Below are positions 10,501 to 13,969 of a stretch of DNA of 13,969 nucleotides, piece by piece. Within the stretch, counting starts at the first letter, position 1; every line of letters starts with the position of its first letter. The stretch is from Saccoglossus kowalevskii. Lineage: Eukaryota > Hemichordata > Enteropneusta > Harrimaniidae. The DNA is taken from contig NW_003141813.1 of NCBI RefSeq assembly GCF_000003605.2, forward strand, positions 102,157 to 116,125. Direction: 5' to 3'. The position numbers were made by a program, and so were the translations under genes. A model generated the notes under the pieces. It was not told the origin of the DNA. It ran no database searches and saw only the letters and a program-made list of their open reading frames with translations.

Positions 10501-13500
10501 ACCATGAAGACACGGTTTGTAAACTACGATTGTCACTAATATTCATATTTACAGAATATATGACTATTGCATCTGAGTTATCTGTCAATTTGTTGACATT
10601 CTTACTTGTATTCTCTATGTCACATTCATAGGGTCAGATGACTGCGTTGATGTATGCTGCAAAGAACAACAGTTGTGACGCAATTACATTATTATTGCAA
10701 CATGATGCTGATATACACCATAAGGACATGGTTTGTAAACAACGATTGTTACTAATATTCATATTTACAGAATGTATGACTATTACATCTGAGTTATCTG
10801 TCAATTTGTTGACATTCTTACTTGTATTCTCTATATCACATTCACAGAATCAGAGGACTGCGTTGATGTATGCTGCAGAGAATAACAGTTGTGACGCAAT
10901 TACATTATTATTGAAACATGGTGCTGATATACACCATGAAGACTGGGTTTGTAAACAACAATTGTTACTAATATTCATATTTACAGAATGTATGACTTTT
11001 ACATCTGCGTTATCTGTCAATTTGTTGACATTCTTACTTGTATTCTCTATATCACATTCACAGAATCAGAAGACTGCATTGATGTATGCTGCAAGTAAAA
11101 ACAGTTGTGACGCAATTACATTATTATTGGAACATGGTGCTGATATACACCATCAAGACAAGGTTTGTAAACTACGATTGTCACTAATATTCATATTTTC
11201 AGATTCTATGATTATTATGTCTGAGCTATCTGCCAATGTGTTGTCATTCGTACTTGTATTCTCTATATCACATTCACAGTATCAGAAGACTGCATTGATG
11301 TATGCTGCAGAGAATAACAGTTGTGACGCAATTACATTATTATTGAAACATGGTGCCGATATACACCATCAAGACATGGTTTGTAAACTACGATTGTCTC
11401 TAATATTTATATTTTCAGAATGTATGACTATTATATCCGAGTTATCTGCCAATGTGTTGACATTCTCACTTGTATTTTCTATATCACATTCACAGTATCA
11501 GAAGACTGCGTTGATATATGCTGCAGAGAATAACAGTTGTGACGCAATTACATTATTATTGAAACATGGTGCTGATATACACCATCAAGACAAGGTTTGT
11601 AAACTACAATTGTCACTAATATTCATATTTACGGAATTTATGACTATTACATCTGAGTTATCTGTCAATTTGTTGACATTCTTACTTGTATTCTCTATAT
11701 CACATTCACAGGGTCAGACGACTGCGTTGATGTATGCTGCAATGCATAACAGATGTGACGCAATTACATTATTATTGAAACATGGTGCCGATATAAACAA
11801 TCATGACTGGGTTTGTAAACTACGATTGTCACTAATATTCATATTTACAAATTGTAAGATTATTACATCTGAGTTATCTGTCAATGTTTCGATATTCTTA
11901 CATGTATTCTCTATATCACATTCACAGTATAAGAAGACTGCGTTGATGTATGCTGCAATGCATAACAGATGTGACGCAATTACATTATTATTGAAACATG
12001 GTGCTGATATACACCATCACGACAAGGTTTGTAAACTATGATTTTCACTAATATTCAAATTTACGGAATGTATGAATATTATGTCTGAGTTATCTGTCAA
12101 TTTGTTGACATTCTTACTTATATTCTCTATATCACATTCACAGAATCAGAATACTGCATTGATGTATGCTGCAGGAAAATACAGTTGTGGCGCAATTACA
12201 TTATTATTGAAACATGGTGCCGATATAAACCATCAAAACAAGGTTTGTAAACTACGATTGTCACTAACATTCATAATTACAGCTTGTATGAATATTGTAT
12301 CCGAGTTATCTGTCAATTTGTTAACATTCTTACTTGTATTCTCTATATCACATTCACAGGATCAGAAGACTGCGTTGATGTATGCTGCATGGACTAACAG
12401 TTGTGACGCAATTACATTATTATTGAAACATGGTGCCGATATACACCATAAGTGCATGGTTTGTAAACAACGATTGTTACTAATATTCATATTTACATAA
12501 TGTATGGCTATTACATCTGAGTTATCTGTCAATTTGTTGACATTCTTACTTGTATTCTCTATATCACATTCACAGGATCAGATTACTGCGTTTATGTATG
12601 CTGCAGTGAATAACAGTTGTGACGCAATTACATTATTATTGAAACATGGTGCTGATATACACCATCAAGACAAGGTTTGTGAACTACAATTGTCACTAAT
12701 ATTCATATTTACGGAATTTATGACTATTACATCTGAGTTTTCTGTCAATTTGTTGACATTCTTACTTGTATTCTCTATGTCACATTCACAGGGTCAGACG
12801 ACTGCGTTGATGTATGCTGCAATGCATAACAGATGTGACGCAATTACATTATTATTGAAGAATAGTGCCGATATAAACAATCAAGACAAGGTTTGTAAAC
12901 TACGATTGTCACTAATATTCATATTTACGGAATGTATGCCTATTACATCTGAGTTATCTGTCAATGTGTTGACATTCTTACTTGTATTCTCTATATCACA
13001 TTCACAGAATCAGAGTACTGCGTTGATGTATGCTGCAGAGAATAACAGATGTGACGCAATTACATTATTATTGAAACATGATGCTGATATACACCATGAA
13101 GACTGGGTTTGTAAATAACGATTGTTACTAATATTCATATTTACAGAATGTATGACTATTACATCTGAGTTATCTGTCAATTTGTTGACATTCTTACTTT
13201 TATACTCTATATTACATTCACAGAATCGGAAGACTGCATTGATGTATGCTGCAAGTAAAAACAGTTGTGACGCAATTACATTATTACTGAAACATGGTGC
13301 CGATATAAACCATCAAGACAAGGTTTGTAAACTACGATTGTCACGAATATTCATATTTACAGCTTGTATGAATATTATATCCGAGTTATCTGTCAATTTG
13401 TTGACATTCTTATTTGTATTCTCTATATCGCATTCACAGAATCAGAATACTGCATTGATGTATGCTGCATGGTCTAACAGTTGTGACGCAATTACATTAT

Positions 13501-13969
13501 TATTGAAACATGGTGCCGATATACACCATAAGGGCAAGGTTTGTAATCAACGATTGTTACTAATATTCATATTTACAGAATGTATGACTATTATATCCGA
13601 GTTATCTGTCAATTTGTTGACATTCTTATTTGTATTCTCTATATCGCATTCACAGAATCAGTATACTGCATTGATGTATGCTGCATGGTCTAACAGTTGT
13701 GACGCAATTACATTATTATTGGAACATGGTGCCGATATACACCATGATGGCGTGGTTTGTAAACAACGATTGTTACTAATATTCATATTTACAGAATGTA
13801 TGACTATTATATCTGAGTTATCTGTAAATTTGTTGACATTCTTACTTGCATTCTCTATGTCACATTCACAGGATCAGAGGACTGCGTTGATGTATGCTGC
13901 AGAGAATAACAGTTGTGACGCAATTACATTATTATTGAAACATGGTGCCGATATACACCATACGGACAT
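4518..13969 (+). CDS. Spliced ankyrin-repeat protein gene, 3' partial (26 exons visible)
   Basis: Joined exons are 4518-4556, 7513-7602, then 99-bp exons starting at 8904 and every 216 bp up to 13872, the last cut at the window edge. All junctions are phase 0 with GT-AG borders. The product so far is a 13-residue leader, a 30-residue capping ankyrin repeat and 24 ankyrin repeats of 33 residues. Each repeat has TALMYAA (helix 1), a DAITLLL-type helix 2 and GADI leading into the hairpin. Ankyrin stacks are protein-binding scaffolds; no catalytic domain, signal peptide or convincing membrane segment is seen in the spliced product. No stop codon or polyadenylation site is reached, so any C-terminal domain lies outside. 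The family call is firm. The ligand, pathway and orthology are unknown, and extra small exons in the two long introns cannot be excluded. Confidence 0.88.
4557..6244 (+). other. Intron 1, left part: no recognisable gene
   Basis: This is AT-rich sequence following the exon 1 donor. Short open frames (for example 5200-5406 on the minus strand and 5891-6101 on both strands) have no recognisable family and overlap each other on opposite strands. A GGTTCGGTACC string near 5876 resembles an RNA polymerase III B box, but no matching A box or cloverleaf was found. Confidence 0.6.
6245..7128. mobile_element. Non-autonomous TIR DNA transposon candidate (884 bp) in intron 1
   Basis: A 17-bp string TTAAGGTAGAGATGCAG at 6245-6261 recurs as its exact reverse complement at 7112-7128. 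The outer four bases, TTAA, are palindromic and fit a TTAA target-site duplication around 13-bp inverted repeats beginning GGTAGAG. A TA duplication with 14-bp repeats beginning AGG is equally possible. The interior has no transposase-like frame (best is 84 residues, unrecognised), so if mobile it would depend on an element elsewhere. TTAA duplication is known for piggyBac and reported for some Sola elements, but piggyBac ends usually begin CC, so superfamily is left open. Confidence 0.6.
7129..7512 (+). other. Intron 1, right part and acceptor
   Basis: This AT-rich stretch contains no gene. It ends in a T-rich tract and the acceptor TTTGTAG at 7506-7512, immediately before exon 2. Confidence 0.6.
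7513..7602 (+). CDS. Exon 2: divergent capping ankyrin repeat
   Basis: Thirty codons lie between an acceptor (TTTGTAG) and a strong donor (GTGAGT at 7603). The reading begins DFYRAAANGDCETL and continues through a WLDKGHDVDTKYD hairpin. The alanine-rich helix 1, leucine-containing helix 2 and GHDVD turn match an ankyrin repeat that lacks the first strand of the hairpin, as expected for an N-terminal capping repeat. It is clearly different from the downstream repeats and has a unique intron on each side. The last residues lead in frame into the first array repeat. The exon is 90 bp, not 99, because it starts directly at helix 1. Confidence 0.85.
7603..8824 (+). other. Intron 2, unique part
   Basis: The stretch from the exon 2 donor to the left edge of the tandem array is AT-rich and holds no further ankyrin-like segment or recognised gene. 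The only sizeable frame (7914-8120, 68 residues) has no family signature. Confidence 0.6.
8904..9002 (+). CDS. Ankyrin exon 3
   Basis: This first array repeat has residues 1-3 NQK, 11-15 ENNSL and 29-33 NNQDK on the common framework. Position 15 is Leu, where most later repeats have Cys. The following intron has a TAA at 9015 in the exon frame. Confidence 0.88.
9120..9218 (+). CDS. Ankyrin exon 4
   Basis: Residues 1-3 are NQN, 11-15 KEYSS and 29-33 NHQDK. Helix 2 starts ASQLLL where other repeats have AITLLL, making this (with its copy, exon 6) the most divergent helix 2 in the array. Confidence 0.88.
9336..9434 (+). CDS. Ankyrin exon 5 (identical to exon 3)
   Basis: Base-for-base copy of exon 3, part of the 432-bp duplication. 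The following intron also carries the same TAA, here at 9447. Confidence 0.88.
9552..9650 (+). CDS. Ankyrin exon 6 (identical to exon 4)
   Basis: Base-for-base copy of exon 4. The intron after it ends in a TAG acceptor rather than CAG. Confidence 0.88.
9768..9866 (+). CDS. Ankyrin exon 7
   Basis: Residues 1-3 are GQR, 11-15 WYDNC and 29-33 HHKDK. Framework changes are Leu6 to Phe, Asp16 to Asn and Gly25 to Asp. The acceptor is TTCATAG, so the exon frame has a stop just before it unless the intron is removed. Confidence 0.88.
9984..10082 (+). CDS. Ankyrin exon 8
   Basis: Residues 1-3 are GQR, 11-15 ENNSW and 29-33 HHKDM, with Glu at 16 and Ala at 19. It is preceded by a TAG acceptor. Confidence 0.88.
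10200..10298 (+). CDS. Ankyrin exon 9
   Basis: Residues 1-3 are GQK, 11-15 ENNSC and 29-33 HHQDW on the unchanged consensus framework. The following intron is of the variant type also found after exon 16. Confidence 0.88.
10416..10514 (+). CDS. Ankyrin exon 10
   Basis: Residues 1-3 are YKT, 11-15 ANKSF and 29-33 HHEDT. Conservative changes are Glu16, Val18 and Tyr24. This is one of the more diverged repeats. Confidence 0.88.
10632..10730 (+). CDS. Ankyrin exon 11
   Basis: Residues 1-3 are GQM, 11-15 KNNSC and 29-33 HHKDM. Gln replaces Lys23 and Asp replaces Gly25. This is the third exon preceded by a TAG acceptor, again followed by GGTCAG. Confidence 0.88.
10848..10946 (+). CDS. Ankyrin exon 12
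   Basis: Residues 1-3 are NQR, 11-15 ENNSC and 29-33 HHEDW. The last feature is shared with exon 22, ten units later. Confidence 0.88.
11064..11162 (+). CDS. Ankyrin exon 13
   Basis: Residues 1-3 are NQK, 11-15 SKNSC and 29-33 HHQDK, with Glu at 23. The SKNSC signature recurs only in exon 23. Confidence 0.88.
11280..11378 (+). CDS. Ankyrin exon 14
   Basis: Residues 1-3 are YQK, 11-15 ENNSC and 29-33 HHQDM. It is nearly the array consensus. Confidence 0.88.
11496..11594 (+). CDS. Ankyrin exon 15
   Basis: Residues 1-3 are YQK, 11-15 ENNSC and 29-33 HHQDK. It is the only repeat with Ile in place of Met7. Its downstream intron matches the one after exon 20. Confidence 0.88.
11712..11810 (+). 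CDS. Ankyrin exon 16
   Basis: Residues 1-3 are GQT, 11-15 MHNRC and 29-33 NNHDW. The MHNRC type is shared with exons 17 and 21. Confidence 0.88.
11928..12026 (+). CDS. Ankyrin exon 17
   Basis: Residues 1-3 are YKK, 11-15 MHNRC and 29-33 HHHDK. The YK start and the preceding intron type pair it with exon 10, seven units earlier. The intron after it has an in-frame TGA at 12039. Confidence 0.88.
12144..12242 (+). CDS. Ankyrin exon 18
   Basis: Residues 1-3 are NQN, 11-15 GKYSC and 29-33 NHQNK. Gly replaces Asp16 and Asn replaces Asp32. Confidence 0.88.
12360..12458 (+). CDS. Ankyrin exon 19
   Basis: Residues 1-3 are DQK, 11-15 WTNSC and 29-33 HHKCM. Cys takes the place of the usual hairpin Asp32. 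The following intron has an in-frame TAA near 12498. Confidence 0.88.
12576..12674 (+). CDS. Ankyrin exon 20
   Basis: Residues 1-3 are DQI, 11-15 VNNSC and 29-33 HHQDK, with Phe at 6. The exon 20-intron-exon 21 block resembles exon 15-intron-exon 16. Confidence 0.88.
12792..12890 (+). CDS. Ankyrin exon 21
   Basis: Residues 1-3 are GQT, 11-15 MHNRC and 29-33 NNQDK. The GADI turn is altered to SADI, with Asn at 24 and Ser at 25. Confidence 0.88.
13008..13106 (+). CDS. Ankyrin exon 22
   Basis: Residues 1-3 are NQS, 11-15 ENNRC and 29-33 HHEDW, with Asp at 25. The intron after it has an in-frame TAA at 13116, four codons past the donor. Confidence 0.88.
13224..13322 (+). CDS. Ankyrin exon 23
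   Basis: Residues 1-3 are NRK, 11-15 SKNSC and 29-33 NHQDK. It is the only repeat with Arg at position 2. Confidence 0.88.
13440..13538 (+). CDS. Ankyrin exon 24
   Basis: Residues 1-3 are NQN, 11-15 WSNSC and 29-33 HHKGK. Gly replaces Asp32. Confidence 0.88.
13656..13754 (+). CDS. Ankyrin exon 25
   Basis: Residues 1-3 are NQY, 11-15 WSNSC and 29-33 HHDGV, with Glu at 23. It shares helix 1 with the preceding repeat but has a different hairpin. Confidence 0.88.
13872..13969 (+). CDS. Ankyrin exon 26, cut by the window edge
   Basis: 98 of the expected 99 bases are present. Residues 1-3 are DQR, 11-15 ENNSC and 29-32 HHTD. The donor lies just past the end, so the gene and probably the array continue. 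Confidence 0.85.

Larger units (their letters stand above)
8825..13969 (+). repeat. 216-bp tandem array: ankyrin exon (99 bp) plus intron (117 bp)
   Basis: From 8904 every exon start is exactly 216 bp after the previous one through 13872 (23 steps), with no net insertion or deletion. Homology to the array begins at about 8825, inside intron 2, 79 bp before the first array exon, so the duplicated segment has its edge in mid-intron. Every complete array intron is 117 bp, starts GTTTGT and ends in CAG or TAG after a pyrimidine-rich run. Candidate branch points are TTGAC and CTTAC, about 35 and 27 bases before the acceptor. Introns are nearly as alike as exons, which indicates recent amplification or homogenisation. 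The array continues past the right edge. Confidence 0.95.

Noticed and set aside
10289-10588. 99-codon minus-strand frame
   Set aside because: It is the antisense shadow of two ankyrin exons and an intron.
10638-12041. 467-codon uninterrupted frame that could be read as one intronless gene
   Set aside because: It alternates 33-residue ankyrin repeats with 39-residue segments that begin GTTTGT and end CAG, and neighbouring copies carry stops in those segments. Spliced exons explain it better.
8825-13969. CRISPR-like array (regular repeats with variable parts)
   Set aside because: The period is 216 bp, the repeats code for ankyrin motifs with splice sites, and the setting is eukaryotic.

Overview
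The window looks like nuclear DNA of an invertebrate animal. It is AT-rich, has spliceosomal GT-AG introns, a long first intron, a minisatellite with higher-order structure, dispersed repeats and a terminal-inverted-repeat (TIR) element. Nothing resembles prokaryotic gene organisation. The exact phylum cannot be read from the sequence.

Left third (1-4375): I see no gene here. It is built from about three colinear copies of a composite repeat: unit 0, up to about 735; unit 1, about 968-2311; unit 2, about 3402-4375. Each has an 'A' part carrying a long imperfect hairpin and a 'B' part. Between units 1 and 2 sits a 35-copy, 30-bp minisatellite (about 2345-3396), organised in blocks of 12, 9, 8 and 5 monomers that each end with the same variant 29-bp monomer. 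Long ORFs in this region are by-products of repeats.

Right two thirds (about 4380-13969): one plus-strand spliced gene encoding an ankyrin-repeat protein, running off the right edge. A TATA-like box (4384) precedes a 13-codon first exon (4518-4556) with a strong translation-start context. A 2956-bp first intron carries an 884-bp TIR element flanked by TTAA. Exon 2 (7513-7602) encodes a divergent, capping-type first ankyrin repeat. After a 1301-bp intron comes an array of 24 one-repeat exons (23 complete plus one cut at the edge). Each is exactly 99 bp (33 codons) and is followed by an intron of exactly 117 bp, so the array runs at 216 bp from 8904 to 13969 without a single net indel. All visible introns are phase 0. 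The visible coding sequence is 834 codons plus two bases.

Most notable: (1) a rigid exon-plus-intron tandem array in which introns are homogenised along with exons; (2) amino-acid differences between repeats that concentrate at the ankyrin positions used for ligand contact, the same ones randomised in designed ankyrin proteins, while the framework is nearly invariant; (3) introns of 39 codons, of which 15 of 23 have no in-frame stop, so retention or exon skipping would keep the frame; (4) mosaic relationships between units (432-bp perfect dimer duplication, related blocks 5, 7 and 10 units apart), which point to unequal exchange or gene conversion. Together these suggest a rapidly reshuffling binding-repeat gene. 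Its ligand and cellular role cannot be inferred, because only the N-terminal ankyrin part is in the window.
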